Source: a bacterium
Lineage (GTDB): Bacteria; Patescibacteriota; Gracilibacteria; UBA4473
Reading direction: 5' to 3'
Assembly (NCBI GenBank): GCA_009995455.1
Contig: JAACPJ010000003.1
Span: forward strand, 1-64,000
DNA length: 64,000 nt
Shown: positions 9,237 to 18,395 of the stretch, one piece after another
How positions within the stretch are numbered: position 1 is the stretch's first letter
How the letters are laid out: each line of letters opens with the position of its first letter
Program-made: the position numbers and the translations under genes
Notes under the pieces: generated by a model
The model's input: the letters and a program-made list of their open reading frames with translations, nothing else
Databases searched by the model: none
What the model was told of the DNA's origin: nothing

Positions 9237-10526
9237 CTACAATTTATCGTAATCGTGCATCACTAGGTGAGCATTGATTCGTCGAATCAAGTCTAGGACC
9301 ACAGAAACCACGATGATAATACCCGCTCCAGATACAAACAAGGCTACAGAAGTTCCTCCGCCTAAGAATTGTTGGAAAAGCAATGGTAAGATGGCTACAG
9401 ATGCTAGGAATAGCGCTCCCCAGAAACAAAGACGATTCATAATCCCTTCAAGGAGGTTTTCTGTTTCAGTTCCTGGTCGGTAACCGGGAACAAAACCACT
9501 TCTTTTTTGAATGTTTTCAGCCATCTTTTTTGGATCAAAAACAATTGAAACGTAAAAGAAAGTGAAGCCGTAAATCAAGAAGAAGTAGATGACGTTGTAA
9601 ACAAGCGTTGGGCTGGCTGGGTTTAGATTTGCTCCAATCCAATCAGTGATAGGCGTAAATTGAGGATTCCCCGCAATCACTTGTGCCATGATAGATGGGA
9701 AAGAAATAATTGAGATCGCGAAGATAATCGGGATCATTCCGGCTTGATTGATTTTTAGTGGCAGGAACGAGCGTTGTTGTTGGGCCGATTGCTTAGAGGC
9801 GTAAACAACCGGCACTTTTCGGTCGGCTTCAAGCACATAAACCACAAAGATAGTAAGGGCTGCTGTAGCGGCGGCTAGAAGTAAAATGACTGGTAAAGAC
9901 GCTGATTGAAAGGCGCCTGCAATTTGATTTGGTACCACGGATACAATCCCGGCAAAAATAAGCAGTGAAATACCGTTTCCAATTCCTTTTTCTGAAATAA
10001 GTTCTCCAATCCAAACCAGTAACATTGTACCAGCCGTAACAGTTAGCATCATTGGCAACATGATGGTGAAATCTGTTGTATCAACGATTTGAGTTGGTGA
10101 AAATCGGTTGATTAAAACCATCATTCCGTAACTTTGAGCAAACGCTAGAGGAACCGCTAATCGACGAGTGTATTGGTTGATTTTTTGTTGTCCGGCTTCG
10201 CCTTCTTTCTTTAGGTTTTCCAGTCGAGGTACAATCACTCCCAGCAATTGCATAATGATTGAGGCATTGATGTATGGAGTTAAACCCATTAACACAATTG
10301 AGAAGTTTTCCATGGCTCCACCCGTTAGGAGTGAGAAAACACCAAGGGCGCTTTCACCTTGTTGGTCAATCAAGCTTTTAATACCCGTTACATCGGCTCC
10401 AGGAATGGTGATGTGGGCTAGAACTCTGAATACCACAAGCATGGCTATGGTAAAGATAATTTTATCTCTGAGGGTTTTGGTTCTAAAAATATGCTGCAGC
10501 GTGTTCATTAATTGGTTCATAGCCAT
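9237..10526 (-). CDS. secY: Preprotein translocase subunit SecY
   Basis: 429 residues, typical for bacterial SecY. About ten hydrophobic helices are visible, with the conserved early segment RDKIIFTIAMLVVFR, then the ITIPGAD loop, GITPY-like MGLTPYINASIIMQL, and a C-terminal region ending at NAHLVMHDYDKL. It forms the SecYEG protein-conducting channel of the inner membrane; secG is at 39376. The start has one of the few clear Shine-Dalgarno motifs in the window: GGAGG, 10 nt before the ATG. Unlike most bacteria, where secY sits in the spc ribosomal operon next to rplO and adk, here it stands alone between two regulator genes. Confidence 0.97.
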   Translation of the reverse strand: MAMNQLMNTLQHIFRTKTLRDKIIFTIAMLVVFRVLAHITIPGADVTGIKSLIDQQGESALGVFSLLTGGAMENFSIVLMGLTPYINASIIMQLLGVIVPRLENLKKEGEAGQQKINQYTRRLAVPLAFAQSYGMMVLINRFSPTQIVDTTDFTIMLPMMLTVTAGTMLLVWIGELISEKGIGNGISLLIFAGIVSVVPNQIAGAFQSASLPVILLLAAATAALTIFVVYVLEADRKVPVVYASKQSAQQQRSFLPLKINQAGMIPIIFAISIISFPSIMAQVIAGNPQFTPITDWIGANLNPASPTLVYNVIYFFLIYGFTFFYVSIVFDPKKMAENIQKRSGFVPGYRPGTETENLLEGIMNRLCFWGALFLASVAILPLLFQQFLGGGTSVALFVSGAGIIIVVSVVLDLIRRINAHLVMHDYDKL

Positions 10527-10543
10527 AGTTTAAATTCCTCCGC

Positions 10544-10571
10544 ACTATAGATATTTTGTTAAGCGCCGCAA
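10544..10571 (-). promoter_or_regulatory. secY promoter
   Basis: On the minus strand: TTGCGG (10571-10566), a 16-nt spacer, then TATAGT (10549-10544). The predicted transcript begins at about 10537-10538, so its leader would be little more than GGAGG plus ten bases. Confidence 0.6.
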
Positions 10572-10700
10572 ATGATTTTCCTACCTGTCAAATCTTATAA
10601 ATTTTTGCTTTATTAAGTTTTTATTAAGAAGTTATATTTTAGCTCTTTCTTTTTTATTAAAAATACACTAGCCTGAATTTTGTCTATTAACTTATTTGAA

Positions 10701-11375
10701 ATGCGTGTACTCATTGCTGAAGACCATTCCGGGATGCGAGATATTTTAAAAATCTATTTAACCAGGCTGAAATTTATAGTGGATGAAGCTTTAAATGGGC
10801 AACAGGCTTTCGAAATGGCACAGCAAAATAAATATGATGCGATGTTACTTGATATTCGTTTGCCACAGAAAAGTGGTTTTGAAGTTATTACGGCACTTCG
10901 GTGTCTGCGTAATCAGTTGCCAATTTTAGTAATCTCGGCTCAAGGAGCGGTTGAAGACCGAGTTAAGGCCTTAAACTTAGGAGCTGATGATTATTTAGTA
11001 AAGGATATTTCTCTTCCTGAACTTGGGGCTCGCTTAAATCGTTTAATTCGCCGAGCCGATGGTGGCAGTAAGAATTTGCTTTTCTGTAATAACCTAACCC
11101 TCAACATGGCCGATATGACCGTTCGACGCCAGTCAAAGCCGGTAAATTTAACTAAAAAGGAGTTTATTCTGCTTTCTGAGTTACTGAGAAAAAAAAATAA
11201 AGTTGTTACCATTGAAGATTTAATGGAAGCCGCTTGGGGAGAAGGTGGAGACGGAGTTTTATCTAATAAATTGAATGTTCATATGCGATCGTTAAGGCAA
11301 AAGGTAGATACTGGTTCGCAAAAAGCGCTTATTAAAACCGTGCGGGGTTTTGGGTACAAGATTACCGATCGTTGA
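10701..11375 (+). CDS. OmpR/PhoB-type response regulator (orphan)
   Basis: I choose the ATG at 10701 (MRVLIAEDH, the usual receiver start) over an in-frame TTG at 10680, which adds seven residues. The receiver domain is at residues 1-120, with acidic pocket AEDH, phospho-acceptor Asp51 (LLDIRLP) and Lys101. The residue after Lys101 is Asp instead of the near-invariant cis-Pro. A winged-helix domain follows at about 130-224 (LTKKEFILLSELL, then NVHMRSLRQKV and TVRGFGYKI). No histidine kinase gene is adjacent or anywhere in the window. Ends with TGA. It divides an intergenic region with secY and is followed by the tRNA-Ala unit. Confidence 0.92.
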   Translation: MRVLIAEDHSGMRDILKIYLTRLKFIVDEALNGQQAFEMAQQNKYDAMLLDIRLPQKSGFEVITALRCLRNQLPILVISAQGAVEDRVKALNLGADDYLVKDISLPELGARLNRLIRRADGGSKNLLFCNNLTLNMADMTVRRQSKPVNLTKKEFILLSELLRKKNKVVTIEDLMEAAWGEGGDGVLSNKLNVHMRSLRQKVDTGSQKALIKTVRGFGYKITDR

Positions 11376-11402
11376 GTTTTGTTTCTCTTAATTCTTAATC
11401 GC

Positions 11403-11430
11403 TTGCATACCCTGCCAAACTTGGTAGTCT
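11403..11430 (+). promoter_or_regulatory. Possible tRNA-Ala promoter
   Basis: TTGCAT (11403-11408), a 16-nt spacer, then TAGTCT (11425-11430). The -10 match is weak (3 of 6), but the -35 and spacing match other promoters here. Predicted start is about 5 nt before the tRNA. Confidence 0.4.
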
Positions 11431-11441
11431 TGGCGGCGGTC

Positions 11442-11518
11442 GGGGCATTAGCTCAGCTGGCTAGAGCACTTGCATGGCATGCAAGGGGTCATCGGTTCGA
11501 ATCCGATATGCTCCACCA
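11442..11518 (+). tRNA. tRNA-Ala (anticodon GGC)
   Basis: 77 nt cloverleaf. The acceptor GGGGCAT pairs with ATGCTCC (one G-T pair). D stem GCTC/GAGC. The anticodon stem CTTGC/GCAAG is perfect, with loop ATGGCAT giving anticodon GGC. The T arm ATCGG-TTCGAAT-CCGAT is complete. The CCA end is encoded. Confidence 0.96.
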
Positions 11519-11547
11519 CCTCGTCGTTCGAAACTCCGCTCACTCTT

Positions 11548-11568
11548 AAATCGCTTGGGCGATTTTTT
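11548..11568 (+). terminator. Terminator after tRNA-Ala
   Basis: AAATCGC-TTGG-GCGATTT is a perfect 7-bp stem followed by further T residues. Confidence 0.75.
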
Positions 11569-11598
11569 CGTGACACTTTGTTTCAAACTCCACTTTTT

Positions 11599-11636
11599 AA
11601 AAACCCCTAGGCCTCCCGCCTTCGTGGGGATTTTTT
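11599..11636 (+). terminator. Second terminator-like hairpin before ruvA
   Basis: AAAAACCCC pairs with GGGGATTTT (one mismatch) around an 18-nt GC-rich loop, followed by a T run. Together with the hairpin at 11548 it fills the space between the tRNA and ruvA, where I see no gene. Confidence 0.55.
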
Positions 11637-11685
11637 GAATTAAAGATAAACAGCTTTTAAAAAATACTTTATAGTTCCTCTGCAC

Positions 11686-12243
11686 ATGATTGGATACATT
11701 CAAGGCGTCGTCAAAGCGGTTAATGCCAAACAAATACTGGTTTTAACTTCCTCGGGAGTGGGTTACAGTGTTTTTCCGGCTGGAAGTTTATTGGCGGAAA
11801 CGAAGCTGGGAGAAAAACTGGAATTTTTTACGCATTTAATAGTTCGCGAACAAGAATTAACTTTATATGGATTTGCCACCCAGACAGAACAAACTTTCTT
11901 TGAGAAAATTATTACGGTTTCAGGCGTTGGCCCAAAAATGGGCCTCCAAATTTTAAGCCAACCCCTAAATGAATGGTTAGCGGCGGTTGAGTCTGGTGAA
12001 GTCGATTACATTACTAGAACGCCTGGAATTGGGAAAAAAATGGCGCAAAAAATCATTTTAGAGTTAAAAGGAAAACTAGATTTATCTGCGGGGGCGGCGA
12101 TTGCTAGTTCTTCACAACGAGAAGCCGTAGAAGCCTTAAAAAGCCTTGGATATGATCAAGGAACAGTTAATGCGGTCTTAGCGCAGGCGCCAGAAGGGGC
12201 TGATACTGAAGCGCTGGTTAAATTTTTCTTAAGCCACGCTTAG
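11686..12243 (+). CDS. ruvA: Holliday junction branch migration protein RuvA
   Basis: 185 residues. The N-terminal OB fold starts MIGYIQGVVKAVNAKQILV. Two helix-hairpin-helix motifs follow (ITVSGVGPKMGLQIL and RTPGIGKKMAQKIILELKGKL). The C-terminal three-helix domain (EAVEALKSLGYDQGTVNAVL) is the one that contacts RuvB. RuvA tetramers hold four-way junctions during recombination and repair. A TATAGT box (11670-11675) ends 11 nt before the ATG, giving a leader of about 4 nt. The 3' end shares four bases with the converging tsaB-like gene. ruvX is elsewhere in the window (41421); ruvB and ruvC are not seen. Confidence 0.96.
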   Translation: MIGYIQGVVKAVNAKQILVLTSSGVGYSVFPAGSLLAETKLGEKLEFFTHLIVREQELTLYGFATQTEQTFFEKIITVSGVGPKMGLQILSQPLNEWLAAVESGEVDYITRTPGIGKKMAQKIILELKGKLDLSAGAAIASSSQREAVEALKSLGYDQGTVNAVLAQAPEGADTEALVKFFLSHA

Positions 12244-12824
12244 TTTTGTACGGCTGGGTATTCATAATCTGGCACAAATATTTTTTCCGGGGTTGTGTTT
12301 GCTAGTGTTTTTAAAATAGATTGCACGGGGCCAAAAGGATCTACCTCTAGGCGATTTTCAAACTGGCTCGCTTTTATTTCTGGCAGCCATGAAGTTATTA
12401 CTGGAGAAGTTTTGTCTAATGCTGAATTCTCAAGCTGTGTGGCCTTTAGTTCTTGGTTTTTAATGGTAAAAACACGTTTACTAAACGAATTGAGTAGAAA
12501 TTTTTGGTCGGCTTTGTTTTCCTCTTTCAAAAAATCTTGAATCACTTTATCGGCCCGAGCTTGATGAATCGGAATTCCATATTTAAAAGAAAGGCTATTG
12601 AGAATAGCGCCACCGGCTCTTAAAGAAGCGAAGCTTCCTGGGCCGCTGACTCCACCAATAAAAGTGAAGTTAGATTCTGGTGTTAGGTGCCGCTGTAAAA
12701 AATCCCAAATACGTTTTCCATCTTCTTTAGGCACTATCCATTGTTCGCTAAAAAGCAATTGATCGGTTTCATCAAACAAAGCGCAAAAATGTGGATCAAA
12801 GCTCGTGTTAAGGACAAATTTCAT
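12240..12824 (-). CDS. tsaB: TsaB-like tRNA threonylcarbamoyladenosine biosynthesis protein
   Basis: 194 residues. The family signature appears as GGVSGPGSFASLRAG, close to the GPGSFTGLR of TsaB/YeaZ, within the first 75 residues of an ASKHA-type fold (N-terminal LNTSF, DETDQLLFSEQW). The C-terminal half is divergent, ending in an aromatic PDYEYPAV segment. TsaB is the non-catalytic partner of TsaD in making t6A37 on ANN-decoding tRNAs. TsaD, TsaE and TsaC are not in the window. Its stop overlaps the ruvA stop by four bases. Family assignment is good for the N-terminal half and weak beyond it. Confidence 0.75.
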   Translation of the reverse strand: MKFVLNTSFDPHFCALFDETDQLLFSEQWIVPKEDGKRIWDFLQRHLTPESNFTFIGGVSGPGSFASLRAGGAILNSLSFKYGIPIHQARADKVIQDFLKEENKADQKFLLNSFSKRVFTIKNQELKATQLENSALDKTSPVITSWLPEIKASQFENRLEVDPFGPVQSILKTLANTTPEKIFVPDYEYPAVQN

Positions 12825-12873
12825 GGTTCAGTCCATAGCCTAACTAAAACTTAATGACTTATAAAGTTAAAGT

Positions 12874-13635
12874 TTAAAGCTCTTTTGTGAGTCCGTCTTG
12901 GTTAAAATAGGTGCGGTAAAACTCAACGGTTTCTTGCATTTTTTGCAGCGTCACCGCTTCATTCCCTTCTTGCAGTGATCTGCCACTAACCTTAACGGTG
13001 AAATTAGAGCTGTAACCGAGTTTCGCTAATTTAGTCAGAAAACTTTCCACTGGTAATACCCCTCGATCAGGCAAACTGTATGGCGTTCTGCGGTATACAT
13101 TTGATAGGTAAATATGTTTCATGCTTCCTTTCAGAATCGTAATCGCCTGCATAATATCATTATTGCCTAAGGCCAAAGCCGTTAAGTCTAAACACACTAA
13201 CCCATTGTTTTTTAAAGCATCTAAATTGTTAGAACGTCTTTTAGGAATCACGCCCATAATTGATTCATGCGGTAAATTTCTAAAACAAAGTCGGTGTTGA
13301 TATTTTTTAGCGAGCTTCGGGGCAATTTCTTTGAGCCAGCGTTGGTATTTAAAAGCAAATGGGCCGGCTGTGTGCAGGTTCAAAGTGCAATTAGTAAATT
13401 CTCGAACCGTCCCTTGGAAAACTTTAATTAGGCTTTCATCTTTACTTTCGTTTAGTGAAAAAGCCTTGATTGGCATATTAAAACGTGTTTCAAGTATTTT
13501 TAAATATTCCGGGTTATGGGTGTCCACGTTTTGGTTAATCCCAATTTCCATACCATCAAAACCAGCTTCTTTAGCGAGTTCAAAGATACGTTCCAAGCCG
13601 TGATGTGGTAAGTTGTCTGAATGAAAAAGAAGCAT
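12874..13635 (-). CDS. Xylose isomerase-like TIM-barrel protein (sugar phosphate isomerase/AP endonuclease family 2 fold)
   Basis: 253 residues. The pattern fits the AP endonuclease 2/sugar isomerase superfamily: LAKEAGFDGMEIGI near the start, LNLHTAGPF in the middle, LVCLDLTALALG and MKHIYLSNV later, and a C-terminal FTVKVSGRSL. The Glu and His residues that bind metal in true isomerases are only partly present (His93 in LNLHTA, Asp near 150), so the substrate cannot be named. It is on the same strand as the tsaB-like gene, 49 bp upstream of it, and may be cotranscribed. It could also be a catalytically changed relative. Confidence 0.6.
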   Translation of the reverse strand: MLLFHSDNLPHHGLERIFELAKEAGFDGMEIGINQNVDTHNPEYLKILETRFNMPIKAFSLNESKDESLIKVFQGTVREFTNCTLNLHTAGPFAFKYQRWLKEIAPKLAKKYQHRLCFRNLPHESIMGVIPKRRSNNLDALKNNGLVCLDLTALALGNNDIMQAITILKGSMKHIYLSNVYRRTPYSLPDRGVLPVESFLTKLAKLGYSSNFTVKVSGRSLQEGNEAVTLQKMQETVEFYRTYFNQDGLTKEL

Positions 13636-13779
13636 ATTTAGATTTGTTTTCCCTGTATTATAGCTTATTTAAGGCTTTTTTTCAACCTATTAGTCAGGGT
13701 TATTTTACTCTGCAATCAATATGAAGTTTAGCTGAAGAACGTGTCTTGCTCGAAATGATAAAAACTTAAAAGTTCAGTC

Positions 13780-15303
13780 ATGATTTCACGACTCAAAAGC
13801 TTAAGCCTCATTGGTTTGGAGGGGCACATTGTTGATATAGAAACGGTGATTCACCGTGGGCTGCCTTCATTTACAATTGTGGGTTTGGGAGATGCGTCAA
13901 TTCAAGAATCACGCGAGCGTGTTCGCGCTGCTTTAAAGCAATCGGGGTTTGAGTTCCCACGGGGTAAAATTGCGCTTAATTTAGCACCGGCAAATTTGCG
14001 TAAACAAGGGGCTCGTTTTGATTTAGCGATTGCTCTCGGTATTTTAGAAGCGCATCGTCAAATTACGATTCCAAAAATTTATCAAGAAGCTCTATTACTC
14101 GGTGAACTAAGTTTTAACGGGGATTTACGGCCCGTAATTGGCATCTTGCCTTCGGTGCATGCCGCTAGCTTGCAGGGTTTTAAGACGATAATTTTACCGA
14201 AACAGAATTCGGCAGAAGCGGCTTTGATTGAAGGGGTAAACATTCTAGGGGTAGAAAATTTAAAAGAACTTTGTGAGTTTTTTAGTACGGGAAATGGAAT
14301 TGAGAAACAGCACTTTGAACCTTTTTTAGCTCCAGTTGAGACAAACGTGCCCCCTTATGATTTTCAGTATATAAAAGGAAATAGCTTAGCGAAGCGGGGC
14401 TTGGAAATCGCTGCGGCGGGGGGACATAATTTGCTGATGAATGGGCCACCTGGTTCGGGGAAGACAATGCTCGCTCGGGCTTATAGCACGATTTTGCCCG
14501 ATTTAACCTTTGATGAAAGCTTGGATATTACCAAGGTTCATTCGATAGCTGGGATTCTCGATCCATCTGAACCAGTACTGAGAAAAAGACCCTTTCGGGC
14601 CGTACATCATACCGCTTCTGGTGTGGCGATTGTTGGAGGTGGGAATCCGCCGCGTCCAGGGGAAATATCACTCGCCCACCGAGGTGTTTTATTTTTAGAT
14701 GAATTTGCAGAGTTTTCAGCTAAAACTTTAGAAGTCCTGCGGCAGCCACTCGAAGATGGAGAAATTAGAATTTCGCGGGCGGCAGGTTCGGTCTCTTATC
14801 CCGCTCAGTTTAGTTTGGTGGCGGCGATGAATCCGTGTCCGTGTGGATTTTATCAAGATACGAAGAAAGATTGCACTTGTGCTCCATTTGCGGTGCAGCG
14901 TTATCGGCAAAAAATTTCTGGACCAATTTTAGATCGGATTGATGTTCATTTAAACGTGCCGCGTGTAGAAGTGGCTGACTTAACGAAGGAAATTTTAAGC
15001 GAAAACTCTGCCCGTGTGAGAGCTCGGGTTCAGGCGGCGCGAAAGTTTCAGCTCAATCGCTTTAAAAAGCAAAACGTTATTTGTAATGCCGATATGAATT
15101 CGGCTCAAGTACAAAAGTTCTGCGCTTTAGACGAAGCGGGTCAAACCCTTTTAAACCAAGTGGTTGAAAAAATGCAGCTTAGTGGGAGGGCCTATTATCG
15201 AACTCTAAAACTAGCACGAACGATTGCCGACCTAGAGGCGAGTGATTATATTAAATCGCATCATATTGCTGAAGCGGTGCAGTATCGTAGTGTAACGCCT
15301 TAG
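13780..15303 (+). CDS. comM: YifB/ComM-family Mg-chelatase-like AAA ATPase
   Basis: 507 residues, the usual size. The N-terminal S5/Lon-protease-like fold (IDIETVIHRGLPSFTIVGLGD) is followed by an AAA+ core with Walker A GPPGSGKTM at about residue 224 and Walker B LFLDEFAEF, a zinc-type Cys cluster (NPCPCGFYQDTKKDCTC), and a C-terminal helical domain (SGRAYYRTLKLARTIADLE). ComM is a hexameric helicase that promotes branch migration during natural transformation. That fits a lineage that takes up DNA, but its role here is inferred from the family. The 3' end overlaps gmk by four bases, convergent. Confidence 0.93.
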   Translation: MISRLKSLSLIGLEGHIVDIETVIHRGLPSFTIVGLGDASIQESRERVRAALKQSGFEFPRGKIALNLAPANLRKQGARFDLAIALGILEAHRQITIPKIYQEALLLGELSFNGDLRPVIGILPSVHAASLQGFKTIILPKQNSAEAALIEGVNILGVENLKELCEFFSTGNGIEKQHFEPFLAPVETNVPPYDFQYIKGNSLAKRGLEIAAAGGHNLLMNGPPGSGKTMLARAYSTILPDLTFDESLDITKVHSIAGILDPSEPVLRKRPFRAVHHTASGVAIVGGGNPPRPGEISLAHRGVLFLDEFAEFSAKTLEVLRQPLEDGEIRISRAAGSVSYPAQFSLVAAMNPCPCGFYQDTKKDCTCAPFAVQRYRQKISGPILDRIDVHLNVPRVEVADLTKEILSENSARVRARVQAARKFQLNRFKKQNVICNADMNSAQVQKFCALDEAGQTLLNQVVEKMQLSGRAYYRTLKLARTIADLEASDYIKSHHIAEAVQYRSVTP

Positions 15304-15920
15304 TCACTTTGCTCTTGTCTAATAATGGCTTCCGCGTCGTTAAACAATTTTTCTAAATTTCCGTCTTCTGAAAAAATTTGGTAGTCGTAAATATCGGCTA
15401 GCTCGAGTTCTTTTTCCATCGAGTTAACGCGTTTGGCTAACTCTTCTTCGGTAATTGGGGCGCGTTCTTTAATACGGCGCACTAAAGTGTCTAGGTCTTC
15501 AGCTGGGCGAAGAAATATCGATACAAAATCATTTCGGTCTAAACGTTCCCGAGCTTGAGAAAACCCCTGCACGTCAAACTCTCGAATTACGGTTTTACCT
15601 TCGGCGATAGGTTCTAAAATTTCGGCTTTAAGGGTTCCATAATAGGTATCACCATGCACATGGGCGTATTCTAAGAAATCGCCTTTTTTAATACGGGCTT
15701 CAAACTCTTCTTTTGTAATAAAAAAATAAGTTTCGCCATCGATTTCGCCTGGGCGAGGTGCACGCGTGGTGCAGCTTGGTGGGAAGATCCAATCAGTTTT
15801 GGTTTCTCTCAAATAATTAATTAGCGTGCCTTTACCGACCCCAGACGGCCCAGAAAAGAAAAATATCTTGCCACGGGCGGAGGGAGTTTTTGTCATAAAA
15901 TTTTTAAACCAATTAAACAT
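15300..15920 (-). CDS. gmk: Guanylate kinase
   Basis: 206 residues. P-loop FSGPSGVGKGTLI near residue 25; GMP-binding motifs SCTTRAPRPGEIDGETYFF and GDFLEYAHVHGDTYYGT; lid region RRIKERAPITEEELAKR. It phosphorylates GMP/dGMP with ATP to give GDP/dGDP. The first 17 residues (MFNWFKNFMTKTPSARG) extend beyond a typical gmk; an internal Met9 is an alternative start. The start codon directly abuts the ftsH stop with no gap, so gmk is almost certainly translated from the ftsH transcript. Confidence 0.95.
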   Translation of the reverse strand: MFNWFKNFMTKTPSARGKIFFFSGPSGVGKGTLINYLRETKTDWIFPPSCTTRAPRPGEIDGETYFFITKEEFEARIKKGDFLEYAHVHGDTYYGTLKAEILEPIAEGKTVIREFDVQGFSQARERLDRNDFVSIFLRPAEDLDTLVRRIKERAPITEEELAKRVNSMEKELELADIYDYQIFSEDGNLEKLFNDAEAIIRQEQSD

Positions 15921-17744
15921 TTACTTCTTTGCTTCTGGAAAATAAGCCGCAAATTCTTCGCCGGTCATGTTTTCTTTTTTCAGTAAGTCTTCTGAAATAG
16001 TGGCCAGAAGTTTTTCGTGTTCCTTTAAGATTTTTTCACATCGGTCTTCAGCGTCATCAATGAGCCCGCGAACTTCTTCATCAATGAGTCTGGCTGTTTC
16101 TTCGGAATGTGGTTTGGCTTCATATTCTTTAGAAATAAAGTTTACCGGCCCGACTTTATCGCTGGCCATACCAAAGCGCATTACCATGTTGCGAGCGATG
16201 TTTGAAATGCGTTCTAAATCATTACTAGCGCCGGTAGTGAGTTCGTTATCACCAAAGACTAATCTTTCGGCAATTCGTCCTCCATGCAGACTTACCATTT
16301 CATCCATTAAACGAGATTTCGTTTTACTATAAACATCTTCGTTTGGTAAAAACCAAGTTAAACCAAGCGCTCGTCCTCGAGAGACAATTGAAATTTTATG
16401 AACCGGATCGTGGTCTTTACAAAAGTGTCCGGCAATCGCGTGACCCACTTCGTGATAAGCGGTCATTCGTCGTTCTTTTTCCGTGAATTTACGACTTTTT
16501 CGTTCTGGCCCCATGGCCACTTTTTCAACTGATTGGAGTAAATCTTCTTGGGTGATTTGTTTATTTCGATTTTTGACCATCCGAATCGCGGCTTCGTTCA
16601 TAACATTTTCCAGTTCGGCTCCACTAAAGCCAACGGTTTTGCTAGCCACCTCTTTTAGTTTGGTTTTTTCATCAAGCGTTTTGTTCTTGGCGTGAACGGC
16701 CAATATTTTTTCTCGTGCCGCCATGTCAGGTAGATCAATGTGAACTTGTCGGTCAAACCGTCCTGGGCGCAGCAACGCCTTATCAAGAATATCTGGCCGA
16801 TTGGTGGCCGCTACGATAATAACGGTGGTACCGGCTTCAAAACCATCCATCTCGGTTAAAATTTGGTTGAGGGTTTGTTCACGTTCGTCGTGTCCGCCAC
16901 CTGGGCCAGCGCCCCGTTGTTTTCCGATCGCGTCAATTTCATCAATAAAAATAATGGCTGGAGAGTTTCGTTTTGCGGTTTTAAATAGGTCTCGTACTCG
17001 ACTAGCACCAACCCCGACAAACATTTCCACAAACTCTGAACCAGAAACCGAAAAGAATGGTACATTGGCCTCACCAGCAATGGCACGAGCCATTAAAGTT
17101 TTCCCGGTTCCCGGAGGACCAACCAGTAAAATCCCTTTAGGAATTTTAGCGCCGGCTTTTTCGTATTTTTTCGGATTCTTTAAAAAATCAACCAATTCAA
17201 AGACATCTTCTTTGGCTTCTTCAGCTCCAGCAACGTCTTCGAATTTCGTGCGGTGCTTTGTTTTATCGTAAATTTTAGCGCGTGATTTTCCGAAACCAAA
17301 AGGGCCACTTTCGCCGCCCATGCTGCCAGATTTTCGCACAAAAAATAAAATTAATGCGATCAGTAAAATTAAAGGGGCGAACCCCAGTAAGAAGTTCATC
17401 CAAATTTTACTGCCTGAGGTATCAACCACCGACACCTGAGTATTTTCGTTCCCAGTAAAACCAAGGTCGGCCAAATTAGAGCTTGGCTCTTTAATTGAAG
17501 TATAAGTTTCGCCATCGTTTCCTACAGCGGTTAATTTTTGATCTTTAATCTCGATTTTCTCTAGCTCGTTGTTTTCATATTTTTGTTGCAACTGACTAAT
17601 GGGAATTGGCTCATTTTTCTTTAACGCTGTTTCAATTTCACCCTGCATAAATAAAGCCGCAGTGGCTCCGAGAAGTGCAATGATAATTAGATAATTAAAA
17701 GGGTTGTTTTTGTTGGGCAGGTTCTTTGGCGCAATTTTTTTCAT
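15921..17744 (-). CDS. ftsH: ATP-dependent zinc metalloprotease FtsH
   Basis: 607 residues. Two membrane segments (about 17-34 and 113-136) flank an extracytoplasmic domain. The AAA+ module has Walker A GPPGTGKT near residue 208, Walker [12 protein letters not shown], pore residues [11 protein letters not shown] and second-region-of-homology residues RPGRFDRQ. The peptidase M41 active site HEVGH is near residue 432, with the distal metal ligand in the LTTGASND region. It degrades membrane and regulatory proteins and forms a membrane hexamer. The short C-terminal tail lacks extra domains. It leads a two-gene unit with gmk. Confidence 0.97.
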   Translation of the reverse strand: MKKIAPKNLPNKNNPFNYLIIIALLGATAALFMQGEIETALKKNEPIPISQLQQKYENNELEKIEIKDQKLTAVGNDGETYTSIKEPSSNLADLGFTGNENTQVSVVDTSGSKIWMNFLLGFAPLILLIALILFFVRKSGSMGGESGPFGFGKSRAKIYDKTKHRTKFEDVAGAEEAKEDVFELVDFLKNPKKYEKAGAKIPKGILLVGPPGTGKTLMARAIAGEANVPFFSVSGSEFVEMFVGVGASRVRDLFKTAKRNSPAIIFIDEIDAIGKQRGAGPGGGHDEREQTLNQILTEMDGFEAGTTVIIVAATNRPDILDKALLRPGRFDRQVHIDLPDMAAREKILAVHAKNKTLDEKTKLKEVASKTVGFSGAELENVMNEAAIRMVKNRNKQITQEDLLQSVEKVAMGPERKSRKFTEKERRMTAYHEVGHAIAGHFCKDHDPVHKISIVSRGRALGLTWFLPNEDVYSKTKSRLMDEMVSLHGGRIAERLVFGDNELTTGASNDLERISNIARNMVMRFGMASDKVGPVNFISKEYEAKPHSEETARLIDEEVRGLIDDAEDRCEKILKEHEKLLATISEDLLKKENMTGEEFAAYFPEAKK

Positions 17745-17768
17745 ATATAATGGGCTTTAAGCCTCGCG

Positions 17769-17796
17769 ATTGTAGGAAAAACATCCCCAAGAGCAA
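17769..17796 (-). promoter_or_regulatory. ftsH promoter
   Basis: Minus strand TTGCTC (17796-17791), 16-nt spacer, TACAAT (17774-17769). The predicted leader of about 17-18 nt holds the perfect palindrome GGCTTTAAGCC (17753-17763), a possible hairpin next to the start codon. Confidence 0.55.
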
Positions 17797-17835
17797 GCCG
17801 CTCTAAGGGATATATGTGTCGATTGGAATAGTCGT

Positions 17836-18345
17836 TTATAACTTGCCTTGGTCTTTTAGCTTTGCTCGCTCTTTGTGGCTTAAATAGTCGACAAACATTT
17901 TGCCAATTAGGTGGTCATATTCGTGTAAAAAAATACGGGCATCCCATTTATCAAACTTCTTTTCGCACCAATTTCCATTTATGTTTTGCCACTTAACTTT
18001 AACTTTGGCCGGTCTCGTAACGCGTCCATAGGCGCCGGGCAAACTCAAACAACCTTCTTCATAGTTCGTAGTCGCTTCTGATGCCTCCAGTATTTCGGGG
18101 TTCATCATAACGACAATTTTGGGGTCTTTTTTGGTGTTTACATTAAGGGTTACAATAATGATTTGTTCGGTGATGCCTACCTGTGGCGCCGCTAAGCCGA
18201 TGCCAGTAACGTCTTGTCCGTCTGGATTTAGCATGGTGGCGACCATTAAATCGACGGTGTCGGCCAGTTTCTCATCAAAATTAACAACCGGTTTGGCCGG
18301 TGTTCTTAAAATTTTGTTGTCTTCTCCCGTTAAAATAGTCAGCAT
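17836..18345 (-). CDS. def: Peptide deformylase
   Basis: 169 residues with all three family motifs: GIGLAAPQVG, EGCLSLPG (metal-binding Cys) and HEYDHL (HExxH-type metal ligands and catalytic Glu). It removes the formyl group from nascent N-terminal Met. The N-terminal part starts MLTILTGEDNKILRTPAKPV, in register with known deformylases, which supports the ATG chosen. It is a single-gene unit divergent from the ferredoxin gene. No methionyl-tRNA formyltransferase is seen next to it, unlike the common def-fmt pair. Confidence 0.97.
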   Translation of the reverse strand: MLTILTGEDNKILRTPAKPVVNFDEKLADTVDLMVATMLNPDGQDVTGIGLAAPQVGITEQIIIVTLNVNTKKDPKIVVMMNPEILEASEATTNYEEGCLSLPGAYGRVTRPAKVKVKWQNINGNWCEKKFDKWDARIFLHEYDHLIGKMFVDYLSHKERAKLKDQGKL

Positions 18346-18367
18346 TTAAGTTCTTTAAATCGTGTTA

Positions 18368-18395
18368 TTGATAACGAAATTACCAAAGTTCGCAA
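18368..18395 (-). promoter_or_regulatory. Possible def promoter
   Basis: Minus strand TTGCGA (18395-18390), 16-nt spacer, TATCAA (18373-18368). The -10 match is moderate, but spacing and the TTGC start fit the window's other promoters. Confidence 0.4.

Noticed and set aside
11461-11733. Minus-strand open frame ending in RIRTDDPLHAMQVL
   Set aside because: It is the antisense of tRNA-Ala and the terminators after it; this is a well-known false gene pattern over tRNAs.
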